DNA from: an uncultured Acetatifactor sp.
GTDB lineage: Bacteria; Bacillota; Clostridia; Lachnospirales; Lachnospiraceae
Direction of reading: 5' to 3'
Assembly: GCA_934394515.1 (NCBI GenBank)
Contig: CAKRRU010000015.1
Span: forward strand, 1-32,590
Length of the DNA: 32,590 bases
Position numbers and translations under genes: made by a program. Below are positions 24,272 through 32,126 of the stretch, piece after piece. The number at the start of each line of letters is the position of its first letter. The stretch's first letter is position 1. The notes below the pieces were generated by a model that was not told the DNA's origin, did no database searches, and saw nothing but the letters and a program-made list of their open reading frames with translations.

Positions 24272-24304
24272 AAAAAACCAGCTTTCAGCAGAAAACTGGT
24301 TTTT
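24272..24304 (-). terminator. Rho-independent terminator between coiled-coil gene and amidase
   Basis: Minus strand: stem CCAGTTTTC / GAAAGCTGG (one G-U pair, four-base TGCT loop), extended by flanking A/T pairs and followed by six T. It is four bases past the coiled-coil gene's stop. The plus-strand version also ends in a T-run, but no plus-strand gene feeds it. Confidence 0.85.
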
Positions 24305-24308
24305 ATTG

Positions 24309-24908
24309 TTACATTACATTCAGATCGTTGTTGCTGTCGGAAGCTTCTTCCACATCATCTAAATCCTCATCTACCGGATGGAGTTCACTGCGGTTAGACT
24401 GGATAATATCTCTGTATTGATTCAGATTGCCGATCAAAGCGTCATAATTGGCGCTGGCCTGCTGGGTAGAGGATACTATGATATTCTCAAGATGAGCCAG
24501 CATATCATCCATATACTGCATAGCCGCTGCTTTTACATTATTGGCTTCTATGGTAGCGTTATCAAGAATCTCCTGAGCCTGTTTGCTTGCCATGGTAACG
24601 ACTTCATTTGCCTGAGCATAGGCCTGCTGCATGATCTCATGTTCGTTGATCAGTTCATTCGTATGAACGGTAGCTTCATTGATCAGAGCCTGTGCTTTTT
24701 CCTTGGCGTCGTTCAGAATGGCCTCTTTATTGCTGATGATCTTCTGATAACGTTTGATCTCATCAGGCGTTTTCATGCGAAGTTCCCGTAACAGTTCGTC
24801 GATTTCATCCTTGTTTACGATGATCTCGGTACTGGACATGAACTTAGGCTTACAACTCTCGATATATTCTTCTATTTCATCAATTAACTGCTCGATTCTG
24901 CTGCTCAT
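24309..24908 (-). CDS. Coiled-coil protein, DivIVA/V-ATPase-H-like, unknown function
   Basis: A 199-residue, almost wholly helical, charged protein without membrane segment. A heptad-rich N-terminus (IEQLIDEIEEYIESCK, KDEIDELLRELRMKTPDEIKRYQ) leads into Ala/Gln/Glu-rich repeats around 65-150 (AKEKAQALINEA, ASKQAQEILDNATIEANNVKAAA), then an acidic tail (VDEDLDDVEEASDSNNDLN). Such proteins are often auto-annotated as V-type ATPase subunit H or DivIVA-like. No ATPase motif is present, so those names describe only composition. It lies 21 bases after coaD and ends the parE-parC-rsmD-coaD unit. A scaffolding role in division or cell shape is possible but unproven. Confidence 0.8.
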   Translation of the reverse strand: MSSRIEQLIDEIEEYIESCKPKFMSSTEIIVNKDEIDELLRELRMKTPDEIKRYQKIISNKEAILNDAKEKAQALINEATVHTNELINEHEIMQQAYAQANEVVTMASKQAQEILDNATIEANNVKAAAMQYMDDMLAHLENIIVSSTQQASANYDALIGNLNQYRDIIQSNRSELHPVDEDLDDVEEASDSNNDLNVM

Positions 24909-24929
24909 GAAACTCTCCTTATTTACACA

Positions 24930-25433
24930 TCAACTATTGTCTGACAGCTTTTTCTGACGATACTTTTCATAAATCAGTTCTGCCACAAAATCCGGAACAC
25001 ATGGTGTGATGTCTCCGTCAAAGCTGGCAATCTGCTTGATGGCAGAAGAACTGAGATAAGCATATTCCAGACTGGTAGTTAAAAATACCGTATCTATTTT
25101 TCCGTGGGAAAGCATCCGGTTGGTCTGTGCCATCTGCAATTCGTATTCAAAATCCGTAATGGCACGTAAGCCCCGGACAATGACATGAAGATCATTTTCC
25201 CTTGCATAGTCTACCAGAAGCCCGCTGAAGCTGTCTATCCGGACATTAGGCAGATCTTTCGTTGCTTCTTCTAGTATCTTAACACGTTCCTCAACAGAAA
25301 ACAACGGTGTCTTTTCTTTATTATTCAAAACACTTACGATTAAAACATCAAAGATTTCGGCAGCCCGTCGTATGATATCCATATGACCGTTGGTAACGGG
25401 ATCAAAGCTTCCTGTGTAAACTGCTCTTTTCAT
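24930..25433 (-). CDS. coaD: Pantetheine-phosphate adenylyltransferase CoaD
   Basis: Fourth step of coenzyme A synthesis: 4'-phosphopantetheine + ATP to dephospho-CoA. A 167-residue cytoplasmic nucleotidyltransferase of normal length, with [16 protein letters not shown] (the TxGH motif at 14-17), [22 protein letters not shown], and the C-terminal [16 protein letters not shown] (SSSxxK) that binds ATP. Lies 41 bases after rsmD; the rsmD-coaD pairing is widespread. Confidence 0.98.
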   Translation of the reverse strand: MKRAVYTGSFDPVTNGHMDIIRRAAEIFDVLIVSVLNNKEKTPLFSVEERVKILEEATKDLPNVRIDSFSGLLVDYARENDLHVIVRGLRAITDFEYELQMAQTNRMLSHGKIDTVFLTTSLEYAYLSSSAIKQIASFDGDITPCVPDFVAELIYEKYRQKKLSDNS

Positions 25434-25474
25434 AAAAACCTCCGTTCCGCAGACGCTTCCGGACGTCGTCGGTG

Positions 25475-26023
25475 TTACATTTTACGAAGAAACACATGCT
25501 TATTTGTTTTGTATTTTTTTTCACGGATTACTTCAAATCCCAGCTCTTCCACATAAGAAAAGTCCGTATGCAGGGATGCCTCTACGAGTATCAGTGTCTC
25601 TTCGGAGACATATTTTGCGTAACGAAGCTGTTCCAAAACTCGTCGTTCCTGCTCCTGATCGTAAGGGGGATCCATGAAGATCACGTCCACATGCTTTTCA
25701 TAGATGCCCGTAAGTCCTGCGCAGGCATCCTGTTTTAATACTATAGCACGGTCTTTCATTTTCGTAAATGTCAGATTGTCTTCTATGCATGCCAGCGCTT
25801 TCGGTGCATTTTCGATAAAATATGCTTTCCTTGCTCCCCGGCTCAGGGCTTCGATGCCGATGCCGCCGCTTCCGCTGAAAATATCCACAAATACGCAATC
25901 GGGAATGTAGGTCTGCAGCATATTAAAAAGGGTTTCCTTGATCCGGTCGGTGGTAGGTCTGGTGTCCATTCCTTCCGGTGTTTTTAACGGCAGACTTCTT
26001 GCGGTTCCTGCTATGACTCTCAT
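25475..26023 (-). CDS. rsmD: 16S rRNA (guanine966-N2)-methyltransferase RsmD
   Basis: SAM-dependent methylation of G966 in 16S rRNA. The 182 residues begin with [13 protein letters not shown] and the family segment [15 protein letters not shown]; the SAM site is [21 protein letters not shown] (about 44-64), with acidic IENAPKA next, and the catalytic N-methyltransferase motif is DPPY (118-121). Normal length. In tandem with coaD and 38 bases after parC. Confidence 0.97.
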   Translation of the reverse strand: MRVIAGTARSLPLKTPEGMDTRPTTDRIKETLFNMLQTYIPDCVFVDIFSGSGGIGIEALSRGARKAYFIENAPKALACIEDNLTFTKMKDRAIVLKQDACAGLTGIYEKHVDVIFMDPPYDQEQERRVLEQLRYAKYVSEETLILVEASLHTDFSYVEELGFEVIREKKYKTNKHVFLRKM

Positions 26024-26061
26024 ATGATCTTCTCTCCGTTTTCTTATTTAATGCTTGTTTT

Positions 26062-28305
26062 TTATACTCTGACTTTGGTGCCCTTACTGTCACGCTTACC
26101 GAGCTTCAGATTGTTCAGTATAAGCTCCTTGCCCTTATATTCGATGGCAGTCTCTACGGCATTTTTCGTATAATATACGTTTTCCACCTGATCTCCTTCG
26201 GCCAGCTTCATGCCGCGGACACCGATAGCACCCTTCTTCTTCTCCGGGATCTCATCCACTGCAAAGCGCAGGAAAAATCCACCCTTTGTCTGCAATACGA
26301 TATTACGCTGGTCTGTCAGAGCCGTGACGCTGACCACCTGATCTCCTTCGGCAAGCTTGGTAGCGGCAACGGTACGTTTGGTCACGTCGAATTCACCGCC
26401 GTCTACCACCTTCAGCATGGACTGGGCGGTAGCAAAGATCACCTGACACAGGTTCAGTTCCTTCTGACCGGTGATATAGACGATCTCTTCCGTCTTCTGA
26501 CTGAAATTGCTGACATTATCAATAGGTGTTCCTTTATCCCGGAACTTGCCGTAAGGCAGATCCAGGACCTTGATTGTGTGCATCTGTCCGGTATTGGTGA
26601 ACAGGCAGATCCTTCCTGTATTTTTACAAGTGAAGATGTATTTATTCTCTGCATCTGCCGCTTCTTTATTCCGCTCATAGGTAGAGACATCTATAGTCTT
26701 GGCATATCCGAAACGGTCCATGAGGAATACCACATCCATCTCTTCCGGTTCTTTTTCCTTGTAGACCGCTTCCTGACCGTTCTCAATGACAGTCTTGCGG
26801 GGATGGCTGTATTCCTTTTTGAATCCATCCAGCTCGTTCATGATGACCTGCGCCATGGAATCTCTGCGGTCCAGGATATCTTCGTAACGATAGATATTTG
26901 CCATGGTCTCTTCGTGCTCGTTGATCAGTGCTTCCAGTTCGAGACCAATCAATTTATACAGGCGCATTTCCAAGATCGCATTGGCCTGTTTTTCGGTGAA
27001 CATCAGCTGGGCTGCCATGATCCTGGATTCCTTGGATTTGAACTTGATACCGTCGACCTTGCCTTCTACGAGGCAGGCCTTTGCCATGGCACGGTCTTTG
27101 GAACCCCGCAGGATCTCAATGACCAGATCAATGACATTACATGCTTTGATCAGACCTTCCTGGATCTCCTTACGCTCCAGCTCTTTCGCAAGCAGGTTCG
27201 TGTATTTTCTGGTTGCCACTTCAAACTGGAAGTCCACATTGGCCTTGATAATCTGCTTTAACCCCATGGTCTCCGGTCTGCCGTTTGCTATAGCCAGCAT
27301 GTTCACACCGAAAGTATCCTCTAACCGGGTCTTCTTATAGAGCATATTCACAAAGTTCTCGGGATCAGCATCCTTGCGCAGTTCGATCACGATACGGATG
27401 CCCTCTTTGGAAGACTGGTTGGAAATGTCTACGATATCCTGGGTCTTCTTCGTCTCGGAAAGTGCCGCTACATCGGATAAAAATTTAGCAATATTTGCTC
27501 CGATCATAGTATAGGGAATTTCGGTGATCACTACATCGGTCTTGCCTGCTTTACCCTTCTGGAATTCTACCTTGCCCCGCAGCTTGATCTTGCCGGCTCC
27601 GGTCTCATAGATCTCTTCCAGCTCGTCCTTGTTGATCACAATGCCGCCGGTAGGAAAATCCGGTCCCTTCAGGTAACGCATCAGCTCTTTTGTTGTGATC
27701 TCATTATTGAGCATATAAGCCTTTACGGCGTCAATGACTTCCCCGAGATTATGAGGGGGAATGCTAGTGGCCATGCCTACGGCGATACCTTCGGAACCAT
27801 TAACCAACAGGTTCGGAATCTTTACCGGCAGTACGGACGGCTCTTTTTCCGTCTCATCGAAGTTCGGAACAAAGTCTACCACATTCTTGTCCAGATCTGC
27901 CAAAAAAGCTTCCTGCGTCACCTTCTGAAGTCTTGCCTCGGTATAACGCATGGCTGCGGCACCATCTCCTTCAATGTTGCCGAAGTTACCGTGGCCGTCG
28001 ATCAGGGGCATGCCCTTTTTGAAATCCTGGCTCATGACTACCAGTGCCTCATAGATGGAACTGTCGCCGTGGGGGTGATATTTACCCATGGTATCTCCTA
28101 CGATACGGGCACTTTTACGGTAAGGACGGTCGTAACGGATCCCCAGTTCATGCATATCGTAGAGAGTTCTTCTCTGTACCGGCTTCAGACCGTCTCTCAC
28201 ATCCGGCAGCGCTCTGGCAATGATAACGCTCATGGCATAATCGATAAAGGATTTCTGCATCTCCTCGGAGTATTCTGTTTTTATGATTCTACTACTGTCG
28301 TCCAT
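26062..28305 (-). CDS. parC: Type IIA topoisomerase subunit A, ParC-like
   Basis: DNA breakage-reunion subunit. The 747 residues contain the WHD/QRDR segment [15 protein letters not shown] (S82 and E86 at quinolone-determining positions, ParC-like), catalytic Y121 in [11 protein letters not shown], the tower/coiled-coil region and a C-terminal beta-pinwheel from about 500. The first pinwheel blade ([20 protein letters not shown]) lacks the QRRGGKG GyrA box needed for wrapping, so decatenating topoisomerase IV is more likely than gyrase. Paired with the ParE-like gene 46 bases upstream. The dnaA-linked gyrAB typical of these genomes is not in the window. Some databases call this second set GyrA/GyrB. 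Confidence 0.88.
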   Translation of the reverse strand: MDDSSRIIKTEYSEEMQKSFIDYAMSVIIARALPDVRDGLKPVQRRTLYDMHELGIRYDRPYRKSARIVGDTMGKYHPHGDSSIYEALVVMSQDFKKGMPLIDGHGNFGNIEGDGAAAMRYTEARLQKVTQEAFLADLDKNVVDFVPNFDETEKEPSVLPVKIPNLLVNGSEGIAVGMATSIPPHNLGEVIDAVKAYMLNNEITTKELMRYLKGPDFPTGGIVINKDELEEIYETGAGKIKLRGKVEFQKGKAGKTDVVITEIPYTMIGANIAKFLSDVAALSETKKTQDIVDISNQSSKEGIRIVIELRKDADPENFVNMLYKKTRLEDTFGVNMLAIANGRPETMGLKQIIKANVDFQFEVATRKYTNLLAKELERKEIQEGLIKACNVIDLVIEILRGSKDRAMAKACLVEGKVDGIKFKSKESRIMAAQLMFTEKQANAILEMRLYKLIGLELEALINEHEETMANIYRYEDILDRRDSMAQVIMNELDGFKKEYSHPRKTVIENGQEAVYKEKEPEEMDVVFLMDRFGYAKTIDVSTYERNKEAADAENKYIFTCKNTGRICLFTNTGQMHTIKVLDLPYGKFRDKGTPIDNVSNFSQKTEEIVYITGQKELNLCQVIFATAQSMLKVVDGGEFDVTKRTVAATKLAEGDQVVSVTALTDQRNIVLQTKGGFFLRFAVDEIPEKKKGAIGVRGMKLAEGDQVENVYYTKNAVETAIEYKGKELILNNLKLGKRDSKGTKVRV

Positions 28306-28351
28306 TGTAGTCCTCGTCTTTCTGGCGTTACATTTTTATGAAATACTTCTC

Positions 28352-30274
28352 TTAAATATCCAGCTCTGCATCAGTAGCATGATCGTAAATGAATGCTTTT
28401 CTGGGGGGCACATCCGTGCCCATGAGAAGTTCTGTCATCTCGGAAGCCATACGGGCATCCTCGATCTCCACTAATTTTAACAGTCTGCGTTCCGGATCCA
28501 GTGTGGTTTCCCACAGCTGTTCCGCATCCATCTCACCCAGACCTTTGTATCGCTGTAAGGTAAAGGAACCCTTGTGGGTCTTGCGGTATTTTTCCAGTGC
28601 CTTATCATCATACAGATATTTTTCTTCCCCTTTGGAGGGCATGGCCTTATATAAGGGAGGCATGGCTATGTATACGTGACCTTCAAAGATCAGATCCGGC
28701 ATGAAACGGTAGAATAAGGTCAGTAACAATGTGGAAATATGCGCACCGTCCACATCGGCATCCGCCATGATGATGATCTTGTCATAGCGCAGCTTGGTAA
28801 TATCAAAATCGTTGCCGTAGCCCTCGGAAAATCCACAGCCAAAGGCATTAATCATGGTCTTGATCTCGGCATTGGCCAGTACTTTGTCGATGCTGGCTTT
28901 CTCTACGTTCAGAATCTTACCTCGGATAGGAAGAATCGCCTGATACATACGATTTCTGGCAGTCTTGGCGCTGCCGCCCGCGGAATCACCCTCTACGATA
29001 AAGATCTCACACTTGGAAGGATCTCTTGACTCGCAATTGGCCAGCTTTCCGTTGGAATCAAAGGAGAATTTCTGCTTGGTCAGCATATTGGTCTTGGCCT
29101 TTTCCTCCGTCTTACGGATCTTGGCAGCCTTCTCCGCACAGCCGATAATACTCTTCAGAGTCTCCAGATTACGGTCGAAAAATCTTACGATCTCTTCTCC
29201 CGTCACCTTGGCTACTGCCTTAGCGGCATCCTGGTTGTCCAGCTTTGTCTTGGTCTGTCCTTCGAAACGGGGATCCGGATGCTTGATGGATACCACCGCT
29301 GTCATTCCGTTACGGACATCGGCACCGGTAAAATTCGCATCCTTTTCCTTCAGGATATTTAATTCTCTTGCATAAGTATTAATAACATTTGTGAACTGAG
29401 TCTTGAAACCGGTGAGGTGAGTGCCCCCCTCGGAGTTGTAAATGTTATTACAGAAGCCCAGTACGTTCTCGTGGAACTCATTCACATACTGGAATGCCAC
29501 TTCCACAGAGATGCCTTCACTCTCGCCGGAAAAGAAAATGACATCATGAACGGTCTCCTTGGAACGATTCATGTCTTTTATGAAGCCGATAATGCCTTCC
29601 GGCTCATGGTATGTAATTTTCTCCGGTTCTTCTTTTCTCTTATCTTCAAAAATGATGGTAAGCTTAGGGTTCAGATAAGCGGTCTCATGGAGACGGCTCT
29701 TGACCTCATCTTCCTTGAAACGTGTCTTATCAAAAATAGTGTCGTCCGGCAGGAAGTTGATCGTGGTACCGGTCTCTCTGGTCTTGCCGACAACAGGAAG
29801 CAACCCCTCTACCAGATCCATCACGGGAACACCACGTTCATAACGGTCCTCATAGATGCATCCGTTGCTCTTGACCCTTACAGTCAATCTTGTGGAAAGT
29901 GCATTTACTACGGAGGAACCTACACCGTGCAGACCACCGCTGGTCTTATAAGCGGAGTTGTCAAATTTACCGCCGGCATGCAGGGTCGTGAATACCAGAC
30001 GCTCCGCGCTGATTCCTTTTTCGTGCATTCCCACGGGAATACCACGTCCGTTATCTTCTACCGTGGCGGAGCCATCCGCTTCTAATGTTACTTTTATCGT
30101 ATCACAGTATCCTGCCAGATGCTCGTCCACAGAGTTATCTACGATCTCGTAGATCAGGTGGTTCAGCCCCTTGGTGGAGACACTGCCGATATACATTCCG
30201 GGTCTCTTTCTTACCGCTTCCAGACCTTCCAGAACGGTAATACTTGAGGCGTCATAATTATTGTCTTTTGCCAT
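28352..30274 (-). CDS. parE: Type IIA topoisomerase subunit B, ParE-like
   Basis: ATPase subunit partnering ParC. The 640 residues hold the GHKL ATPase (IYEIVDNSVDEHLAG with E43, D46 and N47; DNGRGIP 74-80; GGLHGVGS 113-120), a transducer domain, and TOPRIM with EGDSAGG (428-434) and metal-binding DADVDG (505-510). It ends with the usual QRYKGLGEMDAEQLWETTLDPERR segment. The length is that of short GyrB/ParE proteins with no insertion. AAGGAG nine bases before ATG fixes the start. First gene of the parE-parC-rsmD-coaD-coiled-coil unit, behind an extended -10 promoter. Confidence 0.92.
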   Translation of the reverse strand: MAKDNNYDASSITVLEGLEAVRKRPGMYIGSVSTKGLNHLIYEIVDNSVDEHLAGYCDTIKVTLEADGSATVEDNGRGIPVGMHEKGISAERLVFTTLHAGGKFDNSAYKTSGGLHGVGSSVVNALSTRLTVRVKSNGCIYEDRYERGVPVMDLVEGLLPVVGKTRETGTTINFLPDDTIFDKTRFKEDEVKSRLHETAYLNPKLTIIFEDKRKEEPEKITYHEPEGIIGFIKDMNRSKETVHDVIFFSGESEGISVEVAFQYVNEFHENVLGFCNNIYNSEGGTHLTGFKTQFTNVINTYARELNILKEKDANFTGADVRNGMTAVVSIKHPDPRFEGQTKTKLDNQDAAKAVAKVTGEEIVRFFDRNLETLKSIIGCAEKAAKIRKTEEKAKTNMLTKQKFSFDSNGKLANCESRDPSKCEIFIVEGDSAGGSAKTARNRMYQAILPIRGKILNVEKASIDKVLANAEIKTMINAFGCGFSEGYGNDFDITKLRYDKIIIMADADVDGAHISTLLLTLFYRFMPDLIFEGHVYIAMPPLYKAMPSKGEEKYLYDDKALEKYRKTHKGSFTLQRYKGLGEMDAEQLWETTLDPERRLLKLVEIEDARMASEMTELLMGTDVPPRKAFIYDHATDAELDI

Positions 30275-30309
30275 GAAATGGAGCTCCTTCTCAATACATT
30301 ATTGTCTAT

Positions 30310-30318
30310 AGTATATCA
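30310..30318 (-). promoter_or_regulatory. Extended -10 promoter of the parE-parC unit
   Basis: Minus strand TGATATACT: TATACT at 30310-30315 with TG one base upstream. The -35 (TTTTCC at 17 bases) is poor, as expected for an extended -10 promoter. Located 36 bases upstream of the parE ATG. Confidence 0.6.
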
Positions 30319-30384
30319 CAGATTTTGTGTTTGGAAAAGCAAAAAATACAAGGGATAGGGTAATATGATTTTTTTTAATATATG

Positions 30385-30412
30385 TTGACGTCTAAAATAT
30401 AGACGATATAAT
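30385..30412 (+). promoter_or_regulatory. Promoter P1 of the ECF islet with an internal dyad
   Basis: TTGACG (30385-30390), 16-base spacer, TATAAT (30407-30412). A perfect inverted repeat CGTCTA-N5-TAGACG occupies 30389-30405, the space between -35 and -10, where a bound repressor would block polymerase. It lies about 220 bases upstream of the micro-ORF; the intervening leader has no gene that I can support. Confidence 0.65.
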
Positions 30413-30478
30413 AAACTCACCTATAGGTACTGCATAAAAGAAGAACATTCCTTAACGAATAAAAATAACGTCGCATTA

Positions 30479-30521
30479 TTTTGACTTGTGTCTTGAAAGT
30501 CTTGAAAGTCAAAACGATAAT
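30479..30521 (+). promoter_or_regulatory. Promoter P2 with tandem 9-mer and flanking inverted repeat
   Basis: TTGAAA (30493-30498), 17-base spacer, GATAAT (30516-30521) is a plausible sigma-A promoter. It is built on two direct copies of TCTTGAAAG (30491-30499, 30500-30508). A perfect 9-bp inverted repeat, TTTTGACTT (30479-30487) and AAGTCAAAA (30506-30514), encloses them. The overlap of repeat and promoter suggests regulation. Confidence 0.45.
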
Positions 30522-30641
30522 AAAATTAAAAATGTGTAATATTTTTCTAAAATCATGTGTCTAATTAGTATAAGGAAATAAACAGCAGCGTTAGGAAAAC
30601 TGCAATCCTTTAATACTATTTCACATCAAGGAGAAAAATAT

Positions 30642-30758
30642 ATGAAAAGAGTAAAAAGATTAGTTTCATTAATGTTGAGTATTGCTATGATATTTGCATT
30701 TTCAACAATAACATTTGCGGCAGAGTCAAACAATGAGAATCCAGATGAAAGGGAATAA
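30642..30758 (+). CDS. 38-residue secreted micro-ORF (or truncated gene remnant)
   Basis: ATG 30642 with AAGGAG eight bases upstream opens a 38-codon frame. It begins MKRVKRLVSLMLSIAMIFAF, a classic signal peptide with basic n-region and hydrophobic core, followed by a likely signal-peptidase site (TFA-AES). Only about 12 hydrophilic residues (ESNNENPDERE) remain before TAA at 30756-30758. The sigma factor ATG is one base later, and the micro-ORF's last codons contain its Shine-Dalgarno site, so translation is probably coupled. Either it makes a very short exported peptide or it is the 5' stump of a larger secreted-protein gene deleted in the past. Many secreted proteins of this bacterial group start in just this way, so the remnant reading is quite possible. 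Confidence 0.6.
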   Translation: MKRVKRLVSLMLSIAMIFAFSTITFAAESNNENPDERE

Positions 30759-30759
30759 A

Positions 30760-31278
30760 ATGCCGGCAAACCAATATTTAGAAAAACTCATGAGTGATTA
30801 CGGAGATAGTGTCTTCCGTATATGTTTTTTATATTTAAAGGATTATCACCTTGCTGAGGATGCAGTGCAGGAAACTTTTATGAGAGCTATAATGTCATAT
30901 GAGAAATTTGAACAAAGGTCAAGTGAAAAGACATGGTTGACAAGAATCGCAATTAATTGTTGCAAAAATATAATGAGAACCCACTGGTTTCAAATTGTAA
31001 AAAATAACCTTGCAGATTACCAGGAAAAGAACTCAGATAATCCGATTGATGCTTTGGTGGAAAAAAATAGTATTTCAAGTGCAATCATGAAACTTGATTT
31101 AAATGATAGAGAGATTATTATTTTATACTATTATCAGGAATTATCCATAAAGGATATTGCGGCAATCGGTAACACAAGTGAAAACACAGTAAACCAGCGA
31201 TTATATAGAGCCAGAAAAAAGCTAAAAAAAATATTAATGGAGGATGGATATGATTATGGATATCAAGAATCAGATTGA
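30760..31278 (+). CDS. ECF-type sigma-70 family sigma factor
   Basis: A 172-residue alternative sigma factor. Region 2 spans about 8-75 (SDYGDSVFRICFLYLKDYHLAEDAVQETFMRA, then EKTWLTRIAINCCKN) and region 4 about 108-160 (MKLDLNDREIIILYYYQELSIKDIAAI...ENTVNQRLYRARKKLKKIL). The short linker and lack of regions 1 and 3 are as in ECF proteins of the SigV/SigW/SigM type. ATG 30760 is preferred, with AAAGGG six bases upstream; in-frame starts at 30715, 30733 and 30745 lie inside the preceding micro-ORF. Its 3' end overlaps the anti-sigma gene by 29 bases. AT-rich compared with flanking genes. I saw no clear TGAAAC/CGTC-type ECF promoter upstream, so autoregulation by this sigma is not supported by sequence. 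Confidence 0.9.
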   Translation: MPANQYLEKLMSDYGDSVFRICFLYLKDYHLAEDAVQETFMRAIMSYEKFEQRSSEKTWLTRIAINCCKNIMRTHWFQIVKNNLADYQEKNSDNPIDALVEKNSISSAIMKLDLNDREIIILYYYQELSIKDIAAIGNTSENTVNQRLYRARKKLKKILMEDGYDYGYQESD

Positions 31279-32050
31279 TTTAGAACTCAGAGAAATTCAT
31301 ATGAGCGAAGACATGAAAAAAAAGATCAGACATAAAGTTGCCAAAAGAATCCCTCGTAGGTTTATAAGCAGTATAGCCGCCTCTCTTGTTATTTTAATTT
31401 TAGGGGGTACTACCGTTTTTGCCGGGTCATATATCTATAATAAAGTAGTGATAAATGAAGAAAACTTACCAGAGCTAGATCCTATGCTTTATGTTCAGAC
31501 CCGTACATTAAATTTGCAAGCAAATAAATATGGTATAATTAATGAAAAAGTTGAAGATTACAAAATCATTCAAAATGAACTAGGAGTCAATTTGCTTAAT
31601 AGTGAATTAGCACAAAATAATTCATATATGCTCGGAAAAATCAAAACTGATAATAAAGATTTTGTAATTCTATCCTTTGAAAATTATATTCTTGGAGATA
31701 CAGATAATTATATCTATTTGCCAAATGAAGATATTTATACCTATGATCATGGCAAGGAATACTATTCTTCTGTTTCTCTTACTGTAGATATCATGTTAAG
31801 CGAAAAACAGATGAAAAACGGGTGGAATATAGATTATTTGGGACTTTATAAATTTAAAGAGAATTATGTTTCAGTACAAGGATATAAAGTAAATCTTTTA
31901 GAGGATACAACCGGAAACGATAAAGCTGAAAATTATGTATCTGAAAAATGTGCAGTTTTTGTTGCAGATGGAATTCGATATATGATAAAGGGGAGAACAT
32001 CTTTTGAGAATATTAAAAATATAGTGGATACCATGAAACCAATGTCATGA
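31250..32050 (+). CDS. Membrane anti-sigma factor-like protein
   Basis: A 266-residue single-pass protein. A ~37-residue cytosolic part (IDLELREIHMSEDMKKKIRHKVAKR), one helix (SSIAASLVILILGGTTVFAGS, about 39-59), then a ~205-residue external domain rich in Tyr, Asn and Lys. The end (YMIKGRTSFENIKNIVDTM) recalls DUF4367-type extracellular domains of sigma regulators; that link is tentative. ATG 31250 is chosen because GGAGG lies six bases upstream; in-frame ATGs at 31244 and 31256 fit worse. The 29-base overlap with the sigma gene and the topology argue that it tethers that sigma until an envelope signal is sensed. No Zn-binding ZAS motif (HxxxCxxC) is seen. Confidence 0.8.
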   Translation: MIMDIKNQIDLELREIHMSEDMKKKIRHKVAKRIPRRFISSIAASLVILILGGTTVFAGSYIYNKVVINEENLPELDPMLYVQTRTLNLQANKYGIINEKVEDYKIIQNELGVNLLNSELAQNNSYMLGKIKTDNKDFVILSFENYILGDTDNYIYLPNEDIYTYDHGKEYYSSVSLTVDIMLSEKQMKNGWNIDYLGLYKFKENYVSVQGYKVNLLEDTTGNDKAENYVSEKCAVFVADGIRYMIKGRTSFENIKNIVDTMKPMS

Positions 32051-32070
32051 TATCATGTTCAATAATTACA

Positions 32071-32112
32071 AAAGCTCCCAGTAATTGATGACTTGCTGGG
32101 AGCTTTATTTTG
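32071..32112 (+). terminator. Terminator between anti-sigma and degV-family genes, likely bidirectional
   Basis: Perfect 11-bp stem AAAGCTCCCAG / CTGGGAGCTTT with a 14-base loop, followed on the plus strand by TTTATTTT. On the minus strand the same hairpin ends in CTTTTGT, so it can also stop the convergent degV-family gene whose stop is at 32127. Confidence 0.88.
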
Positions 32113-32126
32113 AGATAATTCATAAA

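Noticed and set aside
26578..27261. Plus-strand open frame (227 codons) opposite parC
   Set aside because: Shadow of a conserved topoisomerase gene with no features of its own.
29417..30085. Plus-strand open frame (222 codons) opposite parE
   Set aside because: Fully antisense to the intact GHKL domain of parE; low-complexity, no domain pattern.
30413..30641. ECF-type autoregulatory promoter (TGAAAC, ~16 bases, CGTC) before the sigma gene
   Set aside because: AAC and CGTC elements occur (for example around 30451-30473), but at wrong distances (12 or 22 bases), so no ECF promoter is claimed.
30275..30641. Mobile element or CRISPR-like repeats in the AT-rich gap
   Set aside because: Only one tandem 9-mer pair and short dyads are present; no transposase fragment, no target-site duplication and no spaced direct repeats were seen.
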